A stretch of DNA of 64,000 nucleotides from Lachnospiraceae bacterium (GTDB lineage: Bacteria > Bacillota > Clostridia > Lachnospirales > Lachnospiraceae), in contig JAFUIR010000004.1 in assembly GCA_017468395.1 (NCBI GenBank), forward strand, positions 186,001 through 250,000, given 5' to 3'. Numbering within the stretch: position 1 is the stretch's first letter; every line of letters begins with the position of its first letter. Shown here one piece after another: positions 33,812-42,898 of this stretch. Position numbers and translations under genes: made by a program. The notes under the pieces are model-generated. The model worked only from the letters and a program-made list of their open reading frames with translations, had not been told where the DNA came from and searched no databases.

Positions 33812-35494
33812 TTATTTTCCTTTTTGCTGCAAAGCCTGCATGCGCATTTCCCTTGCATTGGTAAGCGCTGCCTCTGTCAGCACATCGCTTCCAAGCAGTC
33901 TTGCCAGTTCACCCAAAGAAGCCTCTTCTTCCAGTTCACGGATCGCCGTCACGGTACTGCTTCCGTCTGTGTCTTTTTCAATGACAAAATGAGAATCTGC
34001 CATAGCTGCAATCTGTGCCAGATGGGTAATACAAATTACTTGATGGCTCTTTCCCAAAGTGCCCAATTTTTCTGCAACCTTCCATGCGGTCTTGCCGCTG
34101 ATTCCACTATCAATTTCATCAAAAATAAGGGTATCTACGGCATCTTTATCTGCAAGAACCGTCTTAATGGCCAGCATCACTCTGGACAGTTCACCGCCGC
34201 TGGCAACCTGCACCAAAGGCTTTAGGTTTTCTCCCGGATTGGTAGAAATCATAAATTCCACATCATCCGCACCTTTAGGTCCCACAGTTTTTGCTGTCAC
34301 CGCCACTTCAAACTGTACAGAAAGGAAATTCAGTTCCTCCAAGGCTTTTTTCAGTACTTCCTGTAAAGAAGACGCATGTTTTTTTCTAATGGCAGTGGCC
34401 TTTTCGCACCATTTTGAGAGTTCACTCTCTTTTTCTGAAAGTGTTTTTCTAAGACCTTCCATATAATTTTCATAGTCTGCCAGTTTTTCTATTTTATTTT
34501 CACATTCTGCGCCGTAAGCAAGCACCTGCTCTAAACTGCTGCCATACTTGCCCTTTAAGTGATTTAATAAATTCAGTCTCTCTTCTACGGTTTTAAAGTC
34601 AGAATCGTCAAATTCCAAATCTTCTATATATTCTGACATGTCACGGTTAAAATCATTTAACAAACTGTCAATTTCCAATAATTGGCTTTCCAGTTGTTCC
34701 AATTTTTCGTCATAAGAAGCCACACTGCGCAGTTCACGAAGCGCTCTTCCAATCTGACTTCCTGCACCTTCACCGCTGTCATAACCGGTTCCTGCGTAAG
34801 CCGCCGACAATGCCTCCCCGATTTTTTTACCGTTTACCATTTTACGGTAACGGCTCTCCAGTTGCTCGTCCTCACCGGGAGTAATATGAGCCCCGTCAAT
34901 CTCGTTCCACTCAAACTGTGCCAGTTCCATTTCCCGCTTTCTGGCATTTTCATCCAAACTTTCCGACTCTAACTGTTCCTGCAACTTCCTGCACGCACCA
35001 TGCAAAGATGTAATCTGCTCCAAAACCGGCAAGATTTCCTGCCCTGCATAGGCATCCAAAATCTCCATATGTTTTTTCTTTTGCAACAAAGATTGATGTT
35101 CATGCTGTCCGTGAATATCCAGTAAAAGTTCTGCCAGTTCCTTAATCTGTCTGGCGGTAACTGTCTCCCCGTTAATTTTACTTACACTTCTTGCCGCCTG
35201 GATTTTACGGCTGATAATCACCGTACCATCTTCTTCCACAGGCAAATCCAATTCTTCCATTTTGCTTAGAAACTGAGGGTCTTCTGATTGGAAAACCAGT
35301 TCCACAAAGGCATACTCTGCCCCGCTGCGAATCAAATCCCTGTCCGCCTTAGCACCCAGCGCCAAACTTAACGAACCAATCAAAATAGATTTACCTGCAC
35401 CTGTTTCACCGGTCAAAATATTAAGCCCCGGACCAAACAATACTTCTGACTCCTCGATAAGAGCCAGATTTTTCACATGTAGACTGACTAACAT
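33812..35494 (-). CDS. recN: DNA repair protein RecN
   Basis: 560 residues, SMC-like ATPase that gathers at double-strand breaks before recombination. Walker A 'TGETGAGKSIL' at residues 29-39, long coiled-coil arms (about 155-365), the signature 'ASGGELSRVMLAIK' and Walker B 'TLIFDEIDSGIS' are intact. The gene is 50 bp downstream of argR, as in the conserved argR-recN-spoIVB order. Confidence 0.97.
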   Translation of the reverse strand: MLVSLHVKNLALIEESEVLFGPGLNILTGETGAGKSILIGSLSLALGAKADRDLIRSGAEYAFVELVFQSEDPQFLSKMEELDLPVEEDGTVIISRKIQAARSVSKINGETVTARQIKELAELLLDIHGQHEHQSLLQKKKHMEILDAYAGQEILPVLEQITSLHGACRKLQEQLESESLDENARKREMELAQFEWNEIDGAHITPGEDEQLESRYRKMVNGKKIGEALSAAYAGTGYDSGEGAGSQIGRALRELRSVASYDEKLEQLESQLLEIDSLLNDFNRDMSEYIEDLEFDDSDFKTVEERLNLLNHLKGKYGSSLEQVLAYGAECENKIEKLADYENYMEGLRKTLSEKESELSKWCEKATAIRKKHASSLQEVLKKALEELNFLSVQFEVAVTAKTVGPKGADDVEFMISTNPGENLKPLVQVASGGELSRVMLAIKTVLADKDAVDTLIFDEIDSGISGKTAWKVAEKLGTLGKSHQVICITHLAQIAAMADSHFVIEKDTDGSSTVTAIRELEEEASLGELARLLGSDVLTEAALTNAREMRMQALQQKGK

Positions 35495-35544
35495 AAAATA
35501 CTCCTATTCCTCTGACGCATTTTCCCCTCGTATGCGCGCTGACT

Positions 35545-35997
35545 TTAATTATCCAGCATAGAGTGAATTTTCTCCATCAGCTGCTGTGTCTCCTCCACAG
35601 TTCTGACCGCAATCATGATGGTATCGTCTCCTGCAATACATCCCACCACTTCTTTAAATTTCAGGGCATCCACCGCTGCAGCCACCGCCATAGCCATGCC
35701 GGAAACTGTCTTAAGCACCAAAATATTTTGGGCGCTGTCCATAGAAGCAAAACCATCCCGAAGCACGCGGATATATTTATCCCCCATATGGCTGTCTTCC
35801 TGCTTCAAAATTACATATTTCTGCTTGCCTTTTCCGGTAGGCATTTTGGTCAATTTCAATTCCCTGATGTCTCTGGAAACCGTCGCCTGAGTCACCTGAA
35901 ATCCGGCATCACGCAAATATGCTGCCAATTCTTCCTGCGTTTCCACATCATATCTTTCAATAATTTCGATTACTTTTCCCTGTCTGGATTTCTTCAT
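35545..35997 (-). CDS. argR: Arginine repressor ArgR/AhrC
   Basis: 150 residues. The N-terminal winged helix 'TQEELAAYLRDAGFQVTQATVSRDIRELKL' binds ARG boxes; the C-terminal hexamerisation and arginine-binding domain shows 'GCIAGDDTIMIAVR' with the G-D-D arginine contacts. It represses arginine biosynthesis and may activate catabolism when arginine is abundant. It is 13 bp from nadK, so co-transcribed with it. Confidence 0.96.
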   Translation of the reverse strand: MKKSRQGKVIEIIERYDVETQEELAAYLRDAGFQVTQATVSRDIRELKLTKMPTGKGKQKYVILKQEDSHMGDKYIRVLRDGFASMDSAQNILVLKTVSGMAMAVAAAVDALKFKEVVGCIAGDDTIMIAVRTVEETQQLMEKIHSMLDN

Positions 35998-36010
35998 ATT
36001 GTTTTTCCCT

Positions 36011-36871
36011 TCAGTTCTCGCTCATTTTCCGGCTCAGAATTTCCAAAAAATTGATTTTGTTTAATTTCAGGAAAATAACTTCTTTTTCCGATTTTGTAAT
36101 AGTAATTGCATCACCGGTATGTAAATGCATCTGACCGTTTCCATCAAAACTGGCCTCTACTTCCTGAACTTTTCCTTCTCTGCCACCGGGTATTTCCACA
36201 ACAATTTTATCATCCGGCGACAAAATAATACTCCTCTGATTAAATGTATGCGGACAAATGGGGGTAATCATCAGAAGTTTCGTTTCCGGCGCCGCAATGG
36301 GTCCTCCGGCAGATAAATTGTAACCGGTAGAACCTGTGGGCGTAGTGATAATCACACCATCCGCACTGTATTTTTTCAAAAACTGACCATTTACATAGAT
36401 ATTGAAATCGTTCATCTGCAATGAGCCACGTCTTGAAATAACCACGTCATTCAGCGCCCATTGCTCCTGCTGTCCACCCTCTGCGGTTTTAGCCACTGCC
36501 CAAAGCATCATGCGCCTTTCATATTCCACATCCCCCCGTAAAAGTTGCTCCAAAGCCTCATCAATCTGCTCCGGCTCCACTTCGGTCATATATCCGAGGG
36601 TTCCTAAATTCACTCCCAGAATGGGGATATTCAATTCCTTTACATCTCTGACCGCCCGAAGAATGGTGCCGTCACCGCCAAGTACCAGCATACAGTCTGC
36701 TTTTGTTTTAAGTTGCCTGCTGATTTCTTCCTGGGTACTACCTTCCTCGTCTGTCTCTTGGGTCAGTACATGCACGCTGCACTGTCTTTCTTCCAAAAAA
36801 GCCTTTATGTGCCCCGTCAATGCCAAATCTTTGTCTTTATGTATATTGGTGTAGATGAGAAAATGTTTCAT
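36011..36871 (-). CDS. nadK: NAD kinase
   Basis: 286 residues. It phosphorylates NAD to NADP. Conserved 'LGGDGTILRAVRD' (G-G-D-G catalytic motif), 'GTLGYMTEV', 'LNDVVISRRG' and 'TPTGSTGYNLSAGGPI' are visible. It sits 17 bp after tlyA in the ispA-dxs-tlyA-nadK-argR-recN order. Confidence 0.96.
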   Translation of the reverse strand: MKHFLIYTNIHKDKDLALTGHIKAFLEERQCSVHVLTQETDEEGSTQEEISRQLKTKADCMLVLGGDGTILRAVRDVKELNIPILGVNLGTLGYMTEVEPEQIDEALEQLLRGDVEYERRMMLWAVAKTAEGGQQEQWALNDVVISRRGSLQMNDFNIYVNGQFLKKYSADGVIITTPTGSTGYNLSAGGPIAAPETKLLMITPICPHTFNQRSIILSPDDKIVVEIPGGREGKVQEVEASFDGNGQMHLHTGDAITITKSEKEVIFLKLNKINFLEILSRKMSEN

Positions 36872-36888
36872 AACATCCCGCCTTTTTA

Positions 36889-37782
36889 TTATACTTTATC
36901 CAGAGAGCCGTGAGCCTGCCCGGTAATATCTGCAATCTTTTCAAGCCACAGATTCTGCCATGATACCCCTGACTTTTCTTCCACAATTTCCCGCAAATGG
37001 TCTTCTGCCTCCCGCTCTGTCCATGAAGCGGTGGGTACTGTCTTCCCTGCATTTTTCTGAATAAAAATTAAATACTCAATATTCCCTTCCGGTCCTTTGA
37101 TGGGGGAATACTCCAAATCCAGTATGTCAAATCCAATGCTGTCTGCAAAATCCATGACTTTGTGAATTACTTCCTCGTGAACGGATTTTTCCCTTACAAC
37201 ACCTTTTTTTCCTACTTTTTCCTTGCCTGCCTCAAACTGGGGCTTAATCAGGCAAACCATTCGTCCACCGTCTTTTAAAAGATTTCTGGCAGGAAGTAAT
37301 ATCTTGGTAAGCGAGATAAAAGAAACATCCACAGAGGCAAAGTCCAAATCGTCCTGAATATCCTCACGCACCATGTAGCGGAAATTGGTCTTCTCCATGC
37401 AAACCACACGCTCATCACTGCGGAGTTTCCAGTCCAGTTGTCCATGTCCCACATCCACGGAATATACTTTTACCGCACCGTTTTGGAGCATACAATCCGT
37501 AAAACCACCGGTGGAAGCACCGATATCCATGCACACACAGTTTTCCAAAGTAAGATCAAAATTGTTCATGGCCTTTTCCAATTTCAAACCGCCCCGGCTT
37601 ACATATTTCAGGGAACTGCCTCTAACCTCCAGCTTCACTTTTGTCAAATCAAAAGTTGAACCGGCTTTGTCCTCTCTTTGTCCGTCTATAAAAACATTTC
37701 CTGCCATAATAATGGCTTTTGCCTTTTCTCTGGAGGGGGCATATCCCTGCTCCACCAAAATGACATCCAATCTCTCTTTCAT
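36889..37782 (-). CDS. tlyA: TlyA-family rRNA 2'-O-methyltransferase/hemolysin-like protein
   Basis: 297 residues. An N-terminal S4 RNA-binding domain (1-60, 'RLDVILVEQGYAPSREKAKAII') is followed by an FtsJ-like methyltransferase fold with SAM motif 'VCMDIGASTGGFTDCML' and 'LDFASVDVSFISLTKIL'. Family members 2'-O-methylate rRNA; the hemolysin label is historical. It lies between dxs and nadK as in Bacillus (YqxC). Confidence 0.93.
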   Translation of the reverse strand: MKERLDVILVEQGYAPSREKAKAIIMAGNVFIDGQREDKAGSTFDLTKVKLEVRGSSLKYVSRGGLKLEKAMNNFDLTLENCVCMDIGASTGGFTDCMLQNGAVKVYSVDVGHGQLDWKLRSDERVVCMEKTNFRYMVREDIQDDLDFASVDVSFISLTKILLPARNLLKDGGRMVCLIKPQFEAGKEKVGKKGVVREKSVHEEVIHKVMDFADSIGFDILDLEYSPIKGPEGNIEYLIFIQKNAGKTVPTASWTEREAEDHLREIVEEKSGVSWQNLWLEKIADITGQAHGSLDKV

Positions 37783-37812
37783 ACAAACATTCCTGCTTTA
37801 TATCGTACTGTT

Positions 37813-39681
37813 CTATAAATTAGCATTTTCAAGGATTTTCTCAATGTCTGCTGCAATGCTTTCTGCATCGATACCGATTTCTTTTTTCAACATCTCCACG
37901 TTACCGTGCTCCACATAAGCATCGGGAATAGACACCGCATGGAACTGTACACCAGCCTTTGTGCCCAGCAGATACTCCCGCACTTTTTCCCCATAACCGC
38001 CGCTTGCCACGTTTTCTTCCATGGTGACAATGAGTTTGTGGTTTGTAACTGCCTTGCGGACAGCCTCTTCGTCAATAGGCTTTACGAAACGGGCGTTGAT
38101 GATACTGCACTGATTCCCCTTGTCATGAAGCATTTCCCGGACACGCTCCGCCGTTTTTACCATACTTCCCACCGCAAACAAGGCCACCTGGGATTCCTCG
38201 TAAATCCACTCGCTCTTACCGTACTCAATGGGTGCGCGGAAAGCTTCCAATCCATCATAAGCTTCTCCCCTCGGGTAACGCACTGCCACAGGAGCCTCAA
38301 AGTTTACTGCAAATTTAATCATATCCGAAAGTTCCCATTTATTCTTGGGAGCCATAATATGCATATTGGGAATGCAGGACAAGTAAGATAAGTCAAAAAT
38401 GCCCTGATGGGTCTCACCGTCACTGCCCACAAGTCCTGCCCTGTCGATGGCGAAAACCACCGGCAGATTCTGAATGCACACATCATGCAAAATCTGGTCA
38501 TAGGCACGTTGCAGGAAGGAAGAATAAATGGCAACGATGGGTTTAAGACCTCCTGCTGCCAGTCCTGCCGCAAAAGTTACCGCATGTTCTTCTGCAATAC
38601 CCACGTCAAAAAATCTGTCGGGATACATATTGCGGAATCTCTTTAAACCGGTTCCGTCCGGCATGGCTGCTGTGATTGCCACAACTTTTTCGTCTCTTTG
38701 TCCCAGTTTGCACATAACAGTGGAAAAAACATCCGTATAATTGGCTTTTGTTCTGGGATGGGAAGGAATACCCGTCTCGATTTCAAAAGGCTCCGCACCG
38801 TGAAATCTGGCAGGATGACGCTCTGCAGGAGCATAACCTTTTCCTTTTTGGGTCAGCACATGAATCATTACTGCACCTTTTACGCGCTTTGCCTCTTTCA
38901 TCACACGCATCATGCCTTCTACATCGTGTCCGTCCACCGGTCCCAAATAGGTAATACCCATATCTTCAAAAAACATGCCCGGAATAACCAGTTGTTTAAA
39001 ACTGTTTTTGGCTTTCTGAATCTTTTTTACAATGCCGCTTCCGCCGGGAAGCACCTGCAATGTATTGTGAATTCCCTCTTTCATTCCAAGATAACTGTCT
39101 GCTGTACGGATATTATTCAAATATTTGGATACACCGCCCACGTTCTCGGAAATGGACATATTGTTATCGTTCAAAATAATGATAAAGTTTGTCTCCAGTC
39201 TGGAGGCATTGTTTAAGGCCTCGTAAGCCATACCGCCGGTTAACGAACCATCGCCAATAACAGATACAATGGTATTCTTTTCCCCTTTGATATCTCTGGC
39301 TTTTACCAGCCCTAACCCTGCAGAAATGGAGGTCGAACTGTGACCTGTATCAAAGGCATCGCAGTCGCTTTCTTTTCTCTTGGGGAAACCGCTCATACCG
39401 TGGAATTTGCGTAAGTTTTCAAATCCGTCCCGTCTTCCCGTGAGCAGTTTGTGGGTATAAGACTGATGACCCACGTCCCATATAATTTTATCCTCCGGCA
39501 AATTCAGTGACAAATGTAATGCCATGGTCAGTTCCACCGCACCCAAATTGGAACCAAGGTGTCCGCCGGTTACACTGATTTTTTCAATCAGAAATTCCCT
39601 GATTTCTTCTGCCAAAGTTCCATAGTTCTTTGCACTTATCTGCTTTATATCATTTGCTTTTTCTATCTGCTCTAAAAACAT
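37813..39681 (-). CDS. dxs: 1-deoxy-D-xylulose-5-phosphate synthase
   Basis: 622 residues. First committed step of the MEP isoprenoid pathway: pyruvate plus glyceraldehyde 3-phosphate to DXP, thiamine-diphosphate dependent. Visible: 'WDVGHQSYTHKLLTGRRD', the ThDP motif 'GDGSLTGGMAYEALNNA', 'FDVGIAEEHAVTFAAGLA' with the catalytic Glu, and 'RYPRGEAYDG'. It follows ispA by 4 bp, linking isoprenoid precursor and prenyl chain synthesis in one operon. Confidence 0.97.
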   Translation of the reverse strand: MFLEQIEKANDIKQISAKNYGTLAEEIREFLIEKISVTGGHLGSNLGAVELTMALHLSLNLPEDKIIWDVGHQSYTHKLLTGRRDGFENLRKFHGMSGFPKRKESDCDAFDTGHSSTSISAGLGLVKARDIKGEKNTIVSVIGDGSLTGGMAYEALNNASRLETNFIIILNDNNMSISENVGGVSKYLNNIRTADSYLGMKEGIHNTLQVLPGGSGIVKKIQKAKNSFKQLVIPGMFFEDMGITYLGPVDGHDVEGMMRVMKEAKRVKGAVMIHVLTQKGKGYAPAERHPARFHGAEPFEIETGIPSHPRTKANYTDVFSTVMCKLGQRDEKVVAITAAMPDGTGLKRFRNMYPDRFFDVGIAEEHAVTFAAGLAAGGLKPIVAIYSSFLQRAYDQILHDVCIQNLPVVFAIDRAGLVGSDGETHQGIFDLSYLSCIPNMHIMAPKNKWELSDMIKFAVNFEAPVAVRYPRGEAYDGLEAFRAPIEYGKSEWIYEESQVALFAVGSMVKTAERVREMLHDKGNQCSIINARFVKPIDEEAVRKAVTNHKLIVTMEENVASGGYGEKVREYLLGTKAGVQFHAVSIPDAYVEHGNVEMLKKEIGIDAESIAADIEKILENANL

Positions 39682-39685
39682 GATA

Positions 39686-40603
39686 TTACTTCTCCCGATG
39701 TATTAATTGTAAAATCAGCGCTTTCAAAAATTCACCGTCACCGCCAACCGACTCAATAATGGCAGTGGCCTCTTTTGACAACTTTGCTACATCCTCTTTT
39801 GCTTTTTCCATTCCGTGTATGGTCACATAAGTTTGCTTGCTGTTTTTCTCATCGCTTCCCACCGGTTTTCCAAGCACCTGTTCATCACCGATAACATCCA
39901 GAATATCGTCCTGAATCTGGAAAGCAATTCCTATATTATAGGCGCATTTTTCCATATCTTCTACGGCTTTTTCGCCTGCGCCTGCCAAAATGGCACCAAT
40001 CATCATGGAAGCCTGAATCAGTGCCGCTGTTTTATGTTCATGAATAAACAAAAGCTGCTCTGTGGTCAAAGGCTCCTTGGAATCCTCCGCCTCAATATCA
40101 GCGGTCTGTCCTCCTATCATGCCATAGATACCGGCTTTTTTTGCCAGAACCTGTAAGGCCTTCCCTACTGCAGCATATCTGTCTGCCACCTTGATACCGT
40201 CAACTTCACAGGAATCAAAAGCTCTCATGGCAGTCTCGAAAGCATAGTTCAAAAGACCGTCTCCCGCAAGAACCGCCATACCTTCCCCATAAACCACATG
40301 GGTAGTTTTTCTGCCCCTGCGGTATTCATCGTTATCCATGGCAGGTAAATCGTCGTGCACCAAAGAATAGGTATGAATCATCTCCATGGCCGCCATAAAG
40401 GGCTCTACGATTTTTCCTTTGCCCCCAAAAAGCCTGTAAGTCTCCTGCATCAGCATGGGGCGCAGTCTCTTACCGCCTGCCAAAATGCTATAGTTCATGG
40501 CCTCAAGCACGGTTTTCTGATAACCTTCCTCTTTCGGCAAATATCCTTTTATAATTTCTTCTATTTCTGCTGCTTTACTGTTAATCTCCCGGTTAATATC
40601 CAT
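39686..40603 (-). CDS. ispA: Farnesyl/geranyl diphosphate synthase (polyprenyl synthetase)
   Basis: 305 residues. It condenses IPP with DMAPP and GPP. The first Asp-rich motif 'HDDLPAMDNDEYRRGRKT' and the second 'FQIQDDILDVIGDE' are intact; the residues before the first motif (short chain, 'MIHTYSLVHDD') fit a C15 product. The start at 40603 has GGAGG and lies just after the xseB stop; a longer frame overlapping xseB was rejected. Confidence 0.95.
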   Translation of the reverse strand: MDINREINSKAAEIEEIIKGYLPKEEGYQKTVLEAMNYSILAGGKRLRPMLMQETYRLFGGKGKIVEPFMAAMEMIHTYSLVHDDLPAMDNDEYRRGRKTTHVVYGEGMAVLAGDGLLNYAFETAMRAFDSCEVDGIKVADRYAAVGKALQVLAKKAGIYGMIGGQTADIEAEDSKEPLTTEQLLFIHEHKTAALIQASMMIGAILAGAGEKAVEDMEKCAYNIGIAFQIQDDILDVIGDEQVLGKPVGSDEKNSKQTYVTIHGMEKAKEDVAKLSKEATAIIESVGGDGEFLKALILQLIHREK

Positions 40604-40604
40604 G

Positions 40605-40799
40605 TTAAAATTCCTCCGGAATCCCTTCCTCACTGAGCACCAAAACCCGTTTTTCTACTTTGTCAATCTCTTCGTTGCACTGCTTTAACAGTTCCATTCC
40701 CTTTGCATAAGCCGCAAAAGACTCCTCCAAAGAAAGGTCATCCTGCTCCAGTTTTTCCAAAGTTTCTTCCAATTTTGCAAAGTTTTCTTCTAAAGACAT
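40605..40799 (-). CDS. xseB: Exodeoxyribonuclease VII small subunit
   Basis: 64 residues, MSLEENFAKLEETLEKLEQDDLSLEESFAAYAKGMEL, the typical all-helical XseB sequence. It forms a complex with XseA for single-strand DNA degradation. The start at 40799 has AGGAGG just upstream and sits two bases after the xseA stop; ispA starts two bases past its end. Confidence 0.95.
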   Translation of the reverse strand: MSLEENFAKLEETLEKLEQDDLSLEESFAAYAKGMELLKQCNEEIDKVEKRVLVLSEEGIPEEF

Positions 40800-40800
40800 C

Positions 40801-42009
40801 CTATTCCTCCTGACCGGTAACCGTGGCATAAATCTGTCCGTCCGTTACCTGTATGCGAATATTATCCCCCGGCTGAACCTGGGATATTTTTCTGATGTTT
40901 TTCCCCTTTTCATCGGAAACATAAGAAAATCCCTGGTTTAATTTATCTAAAGGAGACAGTCCTTTCAATCTCTCGATATAAATCTCCAGTTTGTGTCTGT
41001 TTGTGCGCAGTTTCCTTTGCATACTGTCTTGCAGTTTTTCTTCCAGTTTCAAAAGGTAAGTGCGCTTTTCCCTAATTTTTCCGCCGGGACTCAAATAGCC
41101 CAGCCGTACTTTTAAGTTTTCGGCACGTTTTCTCTGCTCCGAAATACGCCGGTTTATCTGTCTGTCCAAACGAAGTTTACTTTCCGACAACATACTTTCC
41201 AATTGTCTGTAATCGTAAACTGCCAGTTCCGCTGCCGCTGAAGGAGTCGGTGCCCGTAAATCCGAAACAAAATCCGCAATGGTGGTGTCCGTCTCATGCC
41301 CCACCGCAGAAATAATGGGAATTTGACAATCGAAAATGGCTTGTGCCACCACTTCCTCGTTAAAAGCCCAAAGATCTTCCATGGAACCGCCTCCGCGTCC
41401 CACAATCATTACATCCACCTCTTGGGCTTCCAGTGCCCGGATACCCGCCGCAACACTCTCCGGCGCCGCATCGCCCTGCACGATGGCCGGATACAAAATA
41501 ATCTGCACATAAGGATTTCGTCTGGTGGCGACATTAATAATATCACGCACTGCCGCTCCCGTGGGTGCAGTTACTACGCCGAGTTTTTTTATATATTTCG
41601 GAATGGGCTGCTTGTACTGTGGTGCAAACATGCCTCTTTCCGCCAATTCTTTCTTTAACAGTTCAAATCTTTCATGCAAAAGACCGGCACCATCCTGCAA
41701 AATACTACGGGCATACAACTGATATTTGCCGTCCCGCTCATACACATCCACACTGCCGTTTACAATAACCTGCTGTCCTTCCTGCATGCGAAAACCAAGA
41801 CCACTTCTGTTGCCTGCAAACATGACGCAGGCCATGGTCCCTTTTTCGTCCTTTAACGTAAAATAAATATGTCCAGAAGAATGATATTTACAGTTGCTTA
41901 CCTCTCCTCTTACGAGGATGGACTGTAACATATAATCCTGCGTGAACATATTTTTTATATACGAATTCACTTGTGCTACGGTATATACGTTCTGAATATT
42001 AATCACCAA
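40801..42009 (-). CDS. xseA: Exodeoxyribonuclease VII large subunit
   Basis: 402 residues. An N-terminal OB fold ('LVRGEVSNCKYHSSGHIYFTLKDEKGTMACVMF') precedes the catalytic domain with 'GVVTAPTGAAVRDI', 'VGRGGGSMEDLWAFNEE' and 'ISAVGHETDTTIADFVSDLRAPTPSAAAE', then a coiled coil. The C-terminal 'LDKLNQGFSYV' is the usual end region. Three bases separate it from nusB. folD, which lies between nusB and xseA in Bacillus, is absent here. Confidence 0.97.
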   Translation of the reverse strand: MVINIQNVYTVAQVNSYIKNMFTQDYMLQSILVRGEVSNCKYHSSGHIYFTLKDEKGTMACVMFAGNRSGLGFRMQEGQQVIVNGSVDVYERDGKYQLYARSILQDGAGLLHERFELLKKELAERGMFAPQYKQPIPKYIKKLGVVTAPTGAAVRDIINVATRRNPYVQIILYPAIVQGDAAPESVAAGIRALEAQEVDVMIVGRGGGSMEDLWAFNEEVVAQAIFDCQIPIISAVGHETDTTIADFVSDLRAPTPSAAAELAVYDYRQLESMLSESKLRLDRQINRRISEQRKRAENLKVRLGYLSPGGKIREKRTYLLKLEEKLQDSMQRKLRTNRHKLEIYIERLKGLSPLDKLNQGFSYVSDEKGKNIRKISQVQPGDNIRIQVTDGQIYATVTGQEE

Positions 42010-42012
42010 GCC

Positions 42013-42411
42013 TTACGCAAATTTTGCCAGTATTGCATTTACAAAACTTCCGGAATTGTCCTGACCGAATTTTTTAGCCAGTTCCACCGCTTCGTTAATG
42101 GCAACGCTTACCGGAACATCATCATCGTGCAACATCTCATAAATTGCAAGACGCATAACGGTAAGTTCCACCTTACCCATTCGTTTGATATCCCAACCTT
42201 CTGATTTTGCTTTTAACATTTCGTCAATTTCGGGCAATTTTGCCACTATTTTTTCGTATTTCGCAGTGATGTAGTCTGCATCTTTTTCCGTGTACATCAC
42301 TTCATCATCTTCAAAGAACATCCTGATTTGTTCAGGCATCTCCTCCGGTGTATTAAACTCCACTCGAAATAACAGCAGAAAAATCTGCTCTCTCAGTTCT
42401 CTTCTTCCCAT
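42013..42411 (-). CDS. nusB: Transcription antitermination factor NusB
   Basis: 132 residues, all helical, starting MGRRELREQIFLLLFRVEF with 'VPVSVAINEAVELAKKFGQDNSGSFVNAILAKFA' at the C-terminus. It binds boxA RNA with NusE (S10) in rRNA antitermination. It lies between the Asp23 gene and xseA, as in Bacillus. Confidence 0.96.
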   Translation of the reverse strand: MGRRELREQIFLLLFRVEFNTPEEMPEQIRMFFEDDEVMYTEKDADYITAKYEKIVAKLPEIDEMLKAKSEGWDIKRMGKVELTVMRLAIYEMLHDDDVPVSVAINEAVELAKKFGQDNSGSFVNAILAKFA

Positions 42412-42437
42412 ATCGTACCTTTCTGCGCACCTATGCT

Positions 42438-42824
42438 TTATTTGTTTTGCTGCATATTCACACCGGCAATACGGATATTCACATCTGTCACTTCCAAACC
42501 GGTCATGTTCTCAATGGCAGTTTTTACTTTAGACTGTACTTTCTGGCTCACTGCGGGAATGTTATATCCGTAATCCACTACAATTGCCACCTCTACTTTT
42601 ACTGTTTTATTGAATATCTCTGCTTTCACACCCTTGGACAGATTTTTAACACCGACTTTGCTCATCAGCTCATGAGTAATATTACCGGCCATGGCGGAAA
42701 CACCTTCAACTTCGGTTGCTGCCAAGGCTGCAATCATTTCCACAACATCGTCTGCAATCTGCACCGCACCCACGCTTTCATCTTCCTGCAACAAATATGT
42801 GTTTCTATCTACTTCTCTTTCCAT
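42438..42824 (-). CDS. Asp23/Gls24 family envelope stress protein (YqhY-like)
   Basis: 128 residues, DUF322/Asp23 family: 'GAVQIADDVVEMIAALAATEVEGVSAMAG' and 'VKVEVAIVVDYGYNIPAVSQKVQSKVKTAIENMTGLEVTDVNI'. B. subtilis YqhY, encoded at the same place before nusB, is linked to acetyl-CoA carboxylase control; here accB and accC are not adjacent. It has its own extended -10 promoter (42859-42867) and lies 26 bp before nusB. Confidence 0.9.
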   Translation of the reverse strand: MEREVDRNTYLLQEDESVGAVQIADDVVEMIAALAATEVEGVSAMAGNITHELMSKVGVKNLSKGVKAEIFNKTVKVEVAIVVDYGYNIPAVSQKVQSKVKTAIENMTGLEVTDVNIRIAGVNMQQNK

Positions 42825-42858
42825 TTGAGTTTCCTCCCAATATTCATACTATGCATAG

Positions 42859-42867
42859 ATTATACCA
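42859..42867 (-). promoter_or_regulatory. Extended -10 promoter of the Asp23-nusB-xse operon
   Basis: TGG-TATAAT on the minus strand, 34 bp before the Asp23 start. No good -35 is visible 17 bp upstream, so it would depend on the TG extension. Confidence 0.5.
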
Positions 42868-42898
42868 CACTGTATAGTCTTTTGCCTAGGTTTTTCTT